Assembly (NCBI GenBank): GCA_905178155.1
Contig: CAJINV010000010.1
Coordinates: 2,304,167 to 2,368,166, forward strand
Direction: 5' to 3'
DNA length: 64,000 nt
DNA from: Amoebophrya sp. A120
Taxonomy: Eukaryota; Sar; Dinophyceae; Syndiniales; Amoebophryaceae
This document shows, one piece after another, positions 47,301 to 57,307 of this stretch; within the stretch, counting starts at the first letter, position 1; each line of letters starts with the position of its first letter. Both the position numbers and the translations under genes were made by a program. The notes beneath the pieces were generated by a model. That model saw only the letters and a program-made list of their open reading frames with translations, was not told the DNA's origin and made no database searches.

Positions 47301-47747
47301 CATGCTAAGTCCCGTATTCCAGACCTCATGGGTCATGGAAAATCTGCATGATAAGTTTACACTTTTCCAGACCCAGACATTTTTGCACTTGATATCTACC
47401 TCCAGGTTCATAATCTCCAGCGCTTTGCGGATTCGAAGGTCGTATCAAATACAAAAATGTCTGGGTCTGGAAGATTCTGAGACTTGTCATGCACGGTTTG
47501 CATCACCCATGATGTCTGTGATGCATGCCCTAGCATCACAGGTTTTTTGAGGGATTCTTGATGCCTATCCCGCATGACAAATGCCCTGTCCGCGTAGCAA
47601 AAACTAGAATCCTTTTGCTGCTCATGCAACACAAATTTTTTAGACATCCAAACGCAGCATCACAAGTTGCATTCTTCCAGACCCAGACCTTTTTGCATTT
47701 GATACGTCAATCGCCTCCGCCATCTTTTGCTGCTCCTTCGAAGCCAT
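38301..47747 (-). CDS. SAM domain - Q/N-rich - Ser/Thr protein kinase - PDZ-like protein
   Basis: A predicted protein of about 1,340 residues. Exons: 47747-47705, 47442-47395, 47133-47071, 46791-46699, 46475-46326, 46178-45147, 44890-44492, 43979-43923, 43600-43538, 43388-43088, 42826-42727, 42444-42303, 42090-41927, 41658-41625, 41412-41355, 41090-40909, 40677-40562, 40444-39917, 39642-39577, 39418-39230, 39108-39030, 38763 to about 38711, about 38436-38301. Domains in order: an N-terminal helical module (IRKALEIMNLEVDQATVEFF) resembling the CCDC43/PWI-like start; a SAM domain (GLEKWLKELRLEHYLTAAQN to LKMKPLEAKRINEYL); ~450 residues rich in Gln, Asn, Gly and Ser; a kinase with glycine loop LGAGAMATVYRC, FAAKVI lysine, HRDLKPEN, a 35-residue insert, SDFGLAKL, GTPQYWAPE and DLWSLGVVLYVLLCGRYPF (CAMK-like); a middle region; and a C-terminal PDZ-like module (IGLFVRSLERDSPMRGKL, FVGDLLLEVQGKPL). 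All kinase motifs are intact, so it is probably active. A 512-bp degenerate introner (43980-44491) links the SAM and kinase halves. If that join is wrong, they are two genes, and the first stops at 44470. Confidence 0.75.
38437..38710. mobile_element. Introner-like element, separate family
   Basis: Terminal repeats ATCGAAATCGACAAAATCGA and the near inverse, followed by CTTGTGATGCA. It lies inside the PDZ-like module. Exact borders are approximate. Confidence 0.65.
38764..39029. mobile_element. Introner, family 1a, forward orientation
   Basis: Duplication ACCGC. Removal joins GLFVR to SLERDSP. Confidence 0.9.
39109..39229. other. GT-AG intron containing a family-3 introner remnant
   Basis: On the minus strand it begins GTATTAAATTG and ends ACTATCAG, joining RVRDSV to NPNTGEL in frame. 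Near its 3' end it contains ATTTGTAATGCAAAATACTA, a recognisable piece of a family-3 introner, but lacks a complete terminal inverted repeat. Confidence 0.7.
39419..39576. mobile_element. Introner, family 3
   Basis: TATCCACTGCAAAAGTATCG ... ATGCTTTTGCATTGCATA, duplication TGCGG. Removal joins VVTPH to SHSPNM. Confidence 0.88.
39643..39916. mobile_element. Introner, family 1c
   Basis: Weak duplication GCAC/GTAC. Removal joins DDQVMV to RGNVQL. Confidence 0.82.
40445..40561. other. GT-AG intron containing a family-3 introner remnant
   Basis: Minus strand GTATAGCGATAG ... CTGCAG, joining QNQIRG to YFEFPKK at the end of the kinase domain. The interior holds family-3 motifs (ATGCATTACAAATC, ACTCGTATTGCA) without a matching inverted end. 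Confidence 0.7.
41091..41354. mobile_element. Introner, family 1a, forward orientation
   Basis: Duplication GGTTT. Removal joins DHNKT to RQMVAYE, just before kinase SDFG. Confidence 0.88.
41413..41624. mobile_element. Introner, family 4
   Basis: TATCGCAAGAAAAAAGTGCT ... ACACTTTTTTCGTGGGATA, duplication GCTCT. Removal joins IKAEE to LAGDPRW. Confidence 0.9.
42445..42726. mobile_element. Introner, family 2
   Basis: TATCCTGAGGAAAAACGTCC ... GACGTTTTTCCTCGGGATA, duplication CCGCT. Removal joins LKLNH to SGFSREY in the kinase N-lobe. Confidence 0.9.
42827..43087. mobile_element. Introner, family 1c, reverse orientation
   Basis: Duplication CATCG. It splits the kinase glycine loop. Removal gives LGAGAMATVYRC. 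Confidence 0.92.
43389..43537. mobile_element. Introner, family 3
   Basis: Duplication GCTGC. Removal joins the poly-Gln segments AGHQQ and QQQNNN. Confidence 0.88.
43601..43922. mobile_element. Introner, family 6
   Basis: TATCAAAAGGAGAAATCCCC ... GGGATTTCTCCTTTTGATA, duplication GCCCC. Removal joins HQQQRG to SPNPSS. Confidence 0.9.
43980..44491. mobile_element. Degenerate long introner linking the SAM and kinase parts
   Basis: 512 bp, TATGCATCACAAAAGTTCTT ... AAAAGCAT-like inverse ... CGTA, imperfect duplication GAAAG/GAGAG. Interior segments are repeated (GACGTGTGCGAA at about 44213 and 44453; CAGACCTTCTGTGTCATG at about 44271 and 44417), suggesting a nested or internally duplicated element. 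Removal gives FAALSPAAQQQHM in frame. Confidence 0.65.
44891..45146. mobile_element. Introner, family 1b, forward orientation
   Basis: Duplication TGTTG. Removal joins YNHRNN to SAYNHS. Confidence 0.88.
46792..47070. mobile_element. Introner, family 2, reverse orientation
   Basis: TATTCTGAGTAAAAACGTAC ... ACGTTTTTACACAGGATA, duplication CTCGT. Removal joins ESTLDE to WVDIIG. Confidence 0.9.
47134..47394. mobile_element. Introner, family 1c
   Basis: Duplication TCTAC. Removal joins NLEVD to QATVEFF. Confidence 0.9.
47443..47704. mobile_element. Introner, family 1a, forward orientation
   Basis: Poor duplication (about CGT). Removal joins AEAID to DLRIRKA in frame. Confidence 0.85.
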
Positions 47748-49890
47748 CGGCAAGGCTGAGGTTCCGTCGAAAATTCTTGTCGCGTTCCGGGAGCGACAAT
47801 GTCGTCACGATTCGCCGTGAGCAAAAGTTTATTGAACCACGGCTTTCTACTTTCGATCTTGACTTTATTCTCTGATAAATATTTCGTCACATGTTGTTTC
47901 TGTTCGTTGCCACCCAGTCGTGCTGTACCCAACTTCGAACTACGGCAGCGAGGTACTACTGGAATTGGGCCGCCGAGAAGGTCGTTTAGGTCTAGACGAT
48001 GGAGTTATTTTTTTTACTGGCTTTTATTCTTAAAACACTTGCTCTCCTGCTGCTGCTGTATTCTCGGAATAGAAGAGGTCTTTCTGGAAAAAACCACACG
48101 TAGTTTTCCACCTTTGCGTGCTACCAGCTTCACTGCGGAGCTCCTGCGGTTCCAGTTTCTGTTGGGACGTCCGGAAGACGGCGCCTCGTCGCAGTTGCGA
48201 AACCCCCTGCTCCTGCACGACTCCTGGAGTTGTAGTCCACCTAGAGCTCGGTCTTTCTTTTCGGTTAGTTCTTGTTGTCCGTTGTGTTCAAAATAATCAA
48301 CAAATTCAAGCTGCGCCATAACGATTTTTCGTATCAACTAGAGATCGATGACTTGTAAAGGGAGTAGTTGTACTTCTTCAGAATTCAAAGTTTGTCTTTT
48401 GCTGCCGAGTAGTAGCAGCGTACTAAACTTTATTGTATAAAACAAATCTTCTGGCGGCAGAAGATTCTAGTGCCAGGCGCTATGATCAAAGCCAGCTTTC
48501 AGAAATTTACCATGTCTGCGTCTGTTGTACAGCTGAAAAGTTCCACTTTATTTCCTGTTCCACTTTTTGTGTTGTACTAAGAGAAACGACCTGCGAGGTG
48601 GTTGTACGAAAGGAAAATTCCAGACTCGAAGACTATACGTAGAAAAGGCAGCAGCTCTACGTAATTGTGTAGCAAATTGATACAGATACGGAAAAATAAA
48701 AAGTGGAAAAACGCAGAGGACCCAACTCCAGTCGGAGGGCCTGGTTCTAAATATTGTTATCTTGATGATGATGAAGTGGTCCCTCTACAAGCCATTCTCG
48801 AGCTCATGTAGTCCATCATGGGGCTCAGGATCAAAAAAGCAAAGAGAATATTAATAAAGCTGACAGTAAAAACTGAAGGACAACATAACACACAGATATT
48901 AGCGAATGAACTACTCGGCTTGGGACACACAAAGACAAAGACTCATCTTGCTTCTACACAGGAAAAATATCATGAAAAAATTCAACGTAGAAAAACTCCT
49001 GTGAGCTAGTGCTGGTGCTAAGTAGTGTAGGCCTGAGATATAAAAAAAGAGCGTACTATTATAGCGAGCATGCTAAAAAATGGAGCAAGAACTTTTTTAC
49101 TGTCCCTCCAGGAACATGACAAGATCCCGTTCAACCCGACTAATTCTTTTGGTTTCAAAAATCTTAGAACTAGCGCAAGAAAAAAGATCCAGCTTAGTAC
49201 TCAGATCGAATTCGATACTTTTTGAAGGTTCATCTTCCGCGATGAAGAGATCAATTGTAATTCTCGTTTCGAATGGTCGTGTTCTTGTAACAACATAGTA
49301 CTCGTCTTTCTCGCAGTGCTGATTTTGGACCGTCGTGAGTAGTAGAGTTCGTTGTACATCTTCAAAAATTGCTTCAGAACCAGTGCTGATCATCGGCCGA
49401 CGAGGGAAGTATCAGACAGTTCTCGTACTTGCAGATTGCATGCAAACAAAGGATCAGGATCCACTATAATCACTTGCTCGCAAAAATCTAGTTTCTGAAT
49501 AGCAGGCCTTTCACTAATTTCGAACACCAGCGTCGATCTACAAGGGCGACTGGCTTTCTTCCGCTTGCCGAAGTTCGTTGTTGTACTTTGGTGATCATGT
49601 GAATAGTACATATACATGGCTATAACTGCTTTTGGCAAATAACTGTCAACCTCGTCCTAGTCCATTCTTTCCTAGCCCATTCTTATGTTGCATCCTTCTG
49701 AATTCATCTCTGACCGTGTTCAACATCTTTATAGAAGTTGTTTTGGACGTCGAGTCAGTTTGTTTGTTTCCATCCGTAATTCCGATTACATCAGTACGAG
49801 TTGTACTAAAACCGGATCGCAATTTACAAATCCTTCTCCATTTGATAGCTTTGCAAGAAAACGCCTCACGCAAAGATCGTATCACCCCAC

Positions 49891-49954
49891 AGCTACTTCT
49901 CCTTGAGCAATTCTTCTGATTGCTCATCTTCTCCGATTTTTTTCTACTGCTGTA
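49891..49954. repeat. 64-bp direct repeat, left copy
   Basis: Begins GCTACTTCTCCTTGAGCAAT and ends TTTCTACTGCTGTAG. One mismatch to 50976-51039. Confidence 0.9.
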
Positions 49955-50975
49955 GCCAGCCCATCCGTCGCCGTTCCATCGCTTGTCCCGTTCCAGCACA
50001 GTGGTCACTATACCTGACATTAGTGATTGTGTTGAACGATGACAGGACAGCTTCACGGGGATCGACAGCGAACATATCTGCAAGCTAGACAAACATGTGT
50101 AGTTCACGACGAAGATGAAGATGTTGAAGAAGAAATCAAAGCACGACACAAACAATAGGTGAAGAAAGTGTATCCATACTCCACTTTAACCACACACTTC
50201 ATACACACCCCCGACGACACAACTTGCCCAGAGTGCGCACGATCACGGCCTGTGGAAGCTTTTCGAACAGAGACTCCTTGCCACGCGTACGCTTTCCACA
50301 CTTCGCCGAAGAAACACCGCGACGAGCTACTGTTTCTGCGGTCGGCTTGCTTCGGGCGCAGTTCGTCGTCGAAGATCCTCCGGCGGTGCGCGGAGGTCTT
50401 GGTGAGGTCGGTATGCTATGCGCCACAATGCCTCTGGCGGCGGAGGGAGAAACCACCACCGGTCGCGTCGTGCTTGCCCTTGTTGCAACATGGCCTCGCA
50501 CTAGCCGCTGCCGGGGGCTGGAGTTCGGCGTTGGTGACTTTCTCCCTCGGGTCACTGAGCTGCACGGTGGTGCCGGATGGAGCCAACTTGGGGGGGGTGG
50601 CGGTGACTTACGCTAGTAGCTTAAATGGAATCTAGGGCGCAGCCGGCTGCACCCGGCTGCCTACACATACTCTCCAGGGGCCCCGTGCAGAGGGCCCCGC
50701 TCTCGACAGGTTTTCACTTCACTTCGAGGGGTGGTGGTTGGCGGTGGCCTCTTCGCATGTGGCTCACTAGACCGGGGCAGGGAACGACGCAACGCTATGC
50801 ACCACGGGCACGCGACTACCAAATGCCAGTGTGGACGCCAATCCGGGCCACTTAGTGCAGCGCGAGACTCTACCCTGGGCTAACGTTCTCAATCCCGAGG
50901 GGAGTCACGGTAAGAAAATCCTCGCTAGGGTCTCAGGGGCACATTTTGGATAACGTTTCACTCGCCCAGACCGAA

Positions 50976-51039
50976 GCTACTTCTCCTTGAGCAATTCTTC
51001 TGATTGCTCGTCTTCTCCGATTTTTTTCTACTGCTGTAG
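50976..51039. repeat. 64-bp direct repeat, right copy
   Basis: Near-identical to 49891-49954. Together they bound about 1,020 bp, including a GC-rich patch unlike the surroundings. Confidence 0.9.
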
Positions 51040-52004
51040 CAACTGTTCTTTTGAATGCTGAATCTCGACGTCGTTTTTCAGAAATCATAAGTGGTCTAAA
51101 CTTTTCAGTAAAGGTAAATAAACTTCCTTCCAATACTCTTGAAATTTCAGTCGTGTTTACTCGTTTTTAGTTGTTGCTTTTTTTTCACAGGCATCGAATG
51201 TGTTCTCATGTGTATGTGTCGTCGCTGTCCCGGTACTAAGTAATAAGTAACAGAGTTTAATAGTCTCGACCAGCAGGCCTAGGACTCTGCAGCAGTAGGG
51301 AAGAACCCGAGCTGATAATGTTTGTGCGGATTTTGTGGCTGTGCTCCTGCGACACACCACAACAGGGCACCCTTGCATTCGTCACACCAAAACCTCTTCA
51401 TCACACAATATACAATAAATCTTACATAGGTCGTACTAGTTGTTCTAACGATACAAAGACATAAGAGCAGCCGCAACATCATCCTGACTATAGCCGTACT
51501 TCTCCGCCCCCAAATTTATCAAGGACGAAGTACGACTATGATCTGGGGCAGCTGCTCTGTGGTCTCATTCGTCGAGGCGACAAGAGTGCGTAGAACCTAA
51601 TAGTCGCCTCATTCTTGTTCCCTGACTTCTACACCTGTATTCTCGAAGACCATTACGAAGCAGCTGGGAAACTAACAGTTGGAAAGTCTTGTAATTTCCC
51701 CCTGTGATTCACCTCGCTTAACAAACACAGTATGTACCATTTTTGCAAAACGAAGAAGGTCATGCTTTCGTTCTACCTACCATCAGTGCGGAGTTTTTTT
51801 CCGAAGCGCGAGCTAGCTTCTCCTGGCTAAAACCTAAAACCCTCCCGCGTTCTTCTTCTTCTTCAGTTCTCTATGTATAAAAACTACGCGGTCCAACACT
51901 GACTTGACGTCCGCACGAGGACTTGCAAGCAAATACTTGAAATATTATGACTCGTTACTGATGCTGAAATAGCAAGAGTGTTTACTTAGAATCTACTTTT
52001 CGTC

Positions 52005-55000
52005 TTAACACACCGCCTTGATCCAGTTTCTTCCCACGAATTCCGTAATCCTGCTCACCACCTCGCCGAAAAAATACCGGCTGCCCTGCAGCGTTTTCCA
52101 GTCGGACTCTTCCTTCGCTTCCGCGAAAATGCGCGCCGGCGTGCCTTGCAACACAATTTTTACCGAGGAAGTTCTAGTGTACTTCGGGCCACTGGTTCTT
52201 GCTGTCTTGGTCGACGTCGTGCAAGAAGAACTACTGCTTCTTCCAGATGGTATTAATTGTCCCGTGGAAGTAGTAGATGATGATGCCAGACAAGAAGTCG
52301 CACCGGAAGTAGGAACTCCTGCACGAAGTAGATGATCCTTATTTTCTACCACCACCACCGCGAGGGCGTGCTTGGAACCGAATTGCAGAGCGTGAAAGTT
52401 CTTGTTTTGCGGCGAAACGGTTGTGCTGGCGGCTTGAGCATGTTGCTGGTGGTGCTGTGAGAATGTTGAGGAAGTCGGCGAAACAGCATTGACGGCGTCG
52501 TCCTCTTGGTGTAGTGGTCTACTTGAAAAAGTAGAAGTGCCGGAACTAGTTGTATCAGAAGTGTTGTTCGTGTAGTTTTCCCTGCTCACTGTAAAAATTC
52601 CCATGTGATTCTTCACAATCGTGACCACCGGATCGTCAGTAAAAATTTTCTTGCGACCGCCCTGCTCTACTACTACCTCTTTCTGCGCGTTCGCAATGCC
52701 CGGTCGGAGCTGCAGCACTTGATAGGGAAAAGAATCTGTCCCCTGTTTTTTACCACTACTTCCCGCAGCTGCCCCCGGCGAATAAAGGGTACTACTATCG
52801 CCGTACTCTCGTTCACCGACGACGGCAAGGTCACCATGCTGACCACACTGCGTGGTACTATTCGGTGAAGATCCTGGCGGCCGGATCACGACCTGCACGC
52901 ACCGGCCGAAATGCTCGGTCCCCTTGTTCATCTCCTGGTCCGCGCCGGCGAGCTTCTTGCTTACCAGTTTTGTCAAAACGTCTTGGTGCAAACTCGCCAG
53001 GGAGCAGAAAAAAGTGGTTGGGTAGAAATACTGACTGGTTGCAGGAGCACCAGAATTATGTTGGCTATCACTCAGAAGTAGACCACCGTGCTCCTCGTAT
53101 CCTATGTAAAAACGTCCCCACACCAGAGTCAAGATGGGGATCTCGCAACACAAATCGAGAAGTTTTGGGGGTCAAGCATGACAAGTTCGTCTCTGTATTG
53201 TAGTGCAGTTTAGCAAGTACAGCCGCAACACAAACCCATCTATTCATCCTGCCGACAGCATTACAAATTGCAAAACGCGCTTGGAATTGCCTCTCATGGG
53301 GATGCGCATTACAAATCTTCCTGTAGCTGCAAATCTGCATGACAACTCTGGGGTGGGGACGTTTTTACTCAGAATACCTCGGAATGAATCCGCGTCACGT
53401 CCTTGTACTGCACGAAGACGTTCTGCTTCTCCAAAATCTTCTCGATTTCCTTTTCGAAAGTTGTACCCTGGTGGTCCTGCGACAGCACATCACTGGTGCT
53501 TAATACATCCGCCCCGTTTACCTTGTTGTACTTCCGCACCACCACGCGCAAATTCGGAAAGGCTTCCTTCAGAAAGCACGCGTACTGTGCAGACACGGCG
53601 AAGGGGTATTTCTGGTGAAAAATAACCTGGCCGATAATTTTGTTTCCGGAAGAGCTACAAGTAGGTGAGCTTGATGAGCTAATATTCATCAGAAAATCGT
53701 GCGCCTGCCGCAGCTGCTTGTTGCGCAAACTCGTGGAGAAAATCTTCATCTGTCCCGGGCTTCTGTTTTCTGGTCCAGCAAGAACATTTGACGTTGACAC
53801 TTTGCCGGAACTGCATCCAGCTGCGTTGGCAGATTCTATAGACGATGAGTTTCGGCACCGCAAATCGATGAGCAAATCGAAAGCGATCTCCTGTTCATCC
53901 TGAGGACCCTGCTGGGGCGCTGATTTTTGCTGATGCTGCGCGACTAGGTCATGCAGCAGATGCCCAGATTTATTTTGCTGCAGCTCGTCGATCGCTTGCT
54001 CTTGCTCGTCTGCAATGGAACAAGAATTCGCACAAGCACCATTCCTATCAAATGTAAAAGTGTCTGGGTCTGGAATGTTGCCGGGTTTGTCATGCATATT
54101 TTGCATGAGCCAGGACGCCTGTAATGCACGACCTAGCATCACAGATTTTTAGAGGGCTTCCTGATACCTACTCCGCATGACAAACGCCCTCCCCGCGTAG
54201 CGCGAACTAGCTTCCTCGTGCTGGTCATGCAGTACAGATTTTTTTAGAGTCCAAAGTTAGCATCACAAGTTCCAACCTTCCAGACCCAGACATTTTTACA
54301 GTTGATAATTCCCATTTCCGGTTCGGATCTTCACGGAATTCGCGAACTTTTCCAAAATTTCTCCCCGATAGAACTTCAGCTTCACCATCGGCTTCACGAC
54401 CTCTTGACGAATCGTGGAGGAGGTCGCAGTTGTAGTTTTACTACCCCCACTTGTTGCTGTTGACAGTTATGAACTGCAACTATGTCCGGGTCTGGGAGAA
54501 GATTGCGAGATTTGTCATGCTAGTCTGGCACGTTGACTCTAAACTCTGTATTGCGTGCCCGCGACGACGTCCTCTTGTCTGCCATGCAAAAACGCTGCTT
54601 CTCATGCTAAGTACGCAACTCAGAAGCACCGAAAAACTTGTCATGCAGGGGAGTGCATCGCAGTGTGCTCACTATTCCCTTTCTGGCATCACAGGTTTCC
54701 AGACCCAGACATATTTGCAATGCATAACAGTAGCTGCCCGCCAATCTGCTCTAACACGTCTAGATACTTCATCGGTAGAAACTCCTTGGGATCCTTGATC
54801 GACAGTGCCATCTTGCTGTCGCGCTCGAAAAAAGACTTGTTGTCAATGATGGCGATGGATCGGAGCTGGTTGTTCATTTTTTTGGTAGTAGAACAAGCTG
54901 CTGGCAGATCGTCTTCTCTCCCATATCCATGCCCCGCCCGCCCAAATAAGGTGGAAGATGATGTCACCGCCAGTTCCCTGGCCAAGGCCACCGCTTTCAT

Positions 55001-57307
55001 CCCCCCGCCGAGAATCACCACTCGTTTCACCGGCGGAGGCGGGTAGCTACAGCAGGAAGATGATGAGAGGGCTCCTGCTCCACCTCCGGCGCCGCATTCT
55101 CGCATAGCTGTACAAGTAGTCGTTCCCTGCGTCAGCACTGAGGTCGCCGTGTTCCAGGCCGTGGTCGCAGCGGAGACCACAGATTGCGACTTGGAAGAAA
55201 AAGTGGCGGAAATCCGAGGATTTATACCAGGACCAGGAGGATGTTCTTGCATCTGGATCATACTTCTGTGTCTTTCCGAAGATTCACCACCTCCCGCATG
55301 GGACGAGGTAGCCGCTGCTGTCCTCTGCGGCCCTCGAGAGCTGCAAGTAGAGCTCTTGTCGGATAGTTGTACCCCGCACCAGGATTTTTTGGGGTTTTCT
55401 TCTCTGTCGAGGGTAAGGTCGTGTTGACCAGCAGCTGCACTTTGCGCACAGCAGGCAGCGGAGGCGGGAGCGACAGAATTTTTGCTCGTAGAACAACTAC
55501 CGTCGCTTGTCCTCGTGATTCCAGATTCATTCCCGGCCGCGACGCTGCTCCTCGAGTTCTTGTGCTGCGAATCTTCATGATCATCATCTCGACAGGTGGA
55601 AATAACAAGTTTATCAAGTTGCTGCAGCTGCTGATCATTCTTGCTGGACTGCAGATCCTCTATAATTATTCCCTCGTCCCTATGTTTCCTTCCTGCTGGC
55701 ACGACGGCGGACACCTCGGACACCGAACGGTGCTCGCTGACCAGCTGATCGATGCTCAGGGCCTCCAAGTAGCTTTCTCGTCGGTTACATGCTGAAAACA
55801 GCTGCTCCTCGTTTGCCATGTTGTGAACGGAGATTTCGCTGTCAGATTTCTGGTTTGGCAAGAGCGGCAAAACAGCTTCGTCTAGCTGCTCAACGTTTGA
55901 TGTTCCTCCGACGCGTAAATCACTGGGACCGGCGTCAGATGCTGGTGCGTTATTTGTAGTTCCTCCTGCGATGGTGGAGAGTGTAGCCTGGATCTGCGGA
56001 ACGGTCGAAAAGTAGTTCTCGCTGTTCTTACTCCTGGAGGAAGAACGACCACCCATTGCCAGCAAGGACGGCGCGGAAGAAGTTCTTGCACTGACACCGC
56101 TGAAAGGGTCGTCGTGCAGTTGGTCTTCCACGGCTCGTCCAGAATCATGATTTGTTCCACTCCTCATCGTTGAGCCCTGTGGTCGGGAAGACATGCAATT
56201 AGATTCCGGTGAAGAATTCTTCGGGTAGAGGACAACATCCTCCTCACCTTGTGCCGACGCACCATGCGACGACGCGGTAAAACTTCTCTTGCTACCGAGA
56301 CTGGACGCCGAATTACCATCCGACGGCGTGCGGTCCCCCGTGCAAGCGGCAGTGGAGCACTGGGAAACACTGTCCGAACTACTCTTGCTATTCGGGCCGT
56401 AATTTTTGACCATTTTCATCGACGTAGATGAAGTTGTACTACAGCTTTTGTCTTTATTTCTCGTCGTCCCAGCGCCAGTGCCCGCCGCAGCATGACCGGT
56501 ATGATTTTTATCAGTTGTACACGATGCCCCCGTCGACGACACCACTTTATTCCGTCTCGCCGCGGCTTTTTCTAGCTGTTTCCACAACCATTTCCGCTCG
56601 CTGTCGCGCTCCTGGTCCCACTCCTCGATGTTTTTTTTCTCGTTGTGGTGCGGTAACCCGCGAATCGGGCTGGTATTTTGCCGGAACAGGAGGAGCGACT
56701 GGTTATTTTTTGCACTGCTTGATGTCGTGGTGTTCTCCTCGTCCTTCATCTTTAGAGAAGGTAATGGATTTTTATCACTCCGCTGCCTCAGCGCCAGCGC
56801 GCGGCTGCTTTCTTGTCGTCTGCTTGTGTCGATCGACAGATTTGGGTGATCAACATGTTGTCGGGTCGTACTACTATTCGAGCTCCTCCGCGACGACGCG
56901 GACGCGGGCGAATTTTCTGTAGAGCTGCGCACGGATGCGGAAGAGGCATTGCAGCTTCCCGTCACCGATCGGGTGCTGGTGTTCGTGTTGGACGACCTAT
57001 AACTACCACTGCGTGATGAAGCCGAAGAACTGGTTTCCTCTGGCACCGGGCTGCAGCGTCGGCGCTGGTTTTGATGATAATGAGAATTACTGCTCTGTGC
57101 CGCTGAAGTAGTCTTCATCGTAGAAGCTCCTGATGCAGAAGTTCCCTGGAAGTTATTGTAGGGACTGCAAGATGAACTGCTCTGCCTCTTAAATCGCAGC
57201 CCGATCGGCGACTCATCACGGTACCGGCTCGTGTATCGTAATAGGGAAGAACTACTGTGGTTTTGCGCGTAGTGCTGCTTGCGCGACATAACCGCAGCGG
57301 TCGCCAT
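52005..57307 (-). CDS. Large Ser-rich protein with a Rossmann nucleotide-binding motif; possible FSP1/AIFM2-like oxidoreductase
   Basis: A predicted protein of about 1,495 residues. Exons: 57307-54727, 54467-54308, 54045-53376, 53097-52005 (stop TAA). The start ATG at 57307 sits in CCACCATGG, a good eukaryotic context. Residues 1-750 are Ser/Thr/Arg-rich disordered sequence. Then VKRVVILGGGMKAVALAREL gives a beta strand, Gly-rich loop and helix, followed by SIAIIDNKSFFERDSKMALS, the pattern of an FAD/NAD(P)-binding oxidoreductase of the AIFM2/FSP1 group. Downstream come KLKFYRGEILEKF, IAFDLLIDLRC, and IIGQVIFHQKYPFAVSAQYA with EKILEKQNVFVQYKDVTRIH, in positions like the rest of that fold, although the second Gly-rich loop is missing. 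The C-terminal third is again low complexity with conserved-looking islands. The three introners (53098-53375, 54046-54307, 54468-54726) all restore the frame. A catalytically dead or very divergent oxidoreductase is possible. Confidence 0.55.
53098..53375. mobile_element. Introner, family 2, reverse orientation
   Basis: TATCCTATGTAAAAACGTCC ... GACGTTTTTACTCAGAATA, duplication CCTCG. Removal joins RIHSE to EHGGLL. Confidence 0.9.
54046..54307. mobile_element. Introner, family 1a, forward orientation
   Basis: Duplication ATTCC. Removal joins RTGNGN to GACANSC. Confidence 0.9.
54468..54726. mobile_element. Introner, family 1b, reverse orientation
   Basis: Duplication ACAGT. Removal joins IGGQLL to STATSGG. 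Confidence 0.9.

Larger units (their letters stand above)
47748..52004. other. Intergenic spacer, 4.3 kb, with a flanked insert
   Basis: Contains the 1.1-kb segment bounded by 64-bp direct repeats (annotated separately). Minus-strand frames at 48014-48318 and at 49390-49638 plus 49097-49393 have protein-like composition. The last two abut and are offset by one frame, so they could be a degraded or intron-containing gene, but no domain is recognisable. A GC-rich patch lies at about 50220-50900. Confidence 0.45.

Noticed and set aside
44470-47747. SAM-domain gene ending at the TGA at 44470, separate from the kinase
   Set aside because: The stop lies inside an introner-like element (43980-44491). 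Removing it gives an in-frame Gln-rich continuation into the kinase. Kept only as the alternative.
50159-50635. Plus-strand 158-codon frame in the repeat-flanked segment
   Set aside because: A frame of similar length exists on the other strand across the same GC-rich patch, and neither shows a domain.
8061-54726. Introners as autonomous transposons
   Set aside because: All are about 145-510 bp with no transposase frame. Short peptides across them arise only from the repeated interior words.
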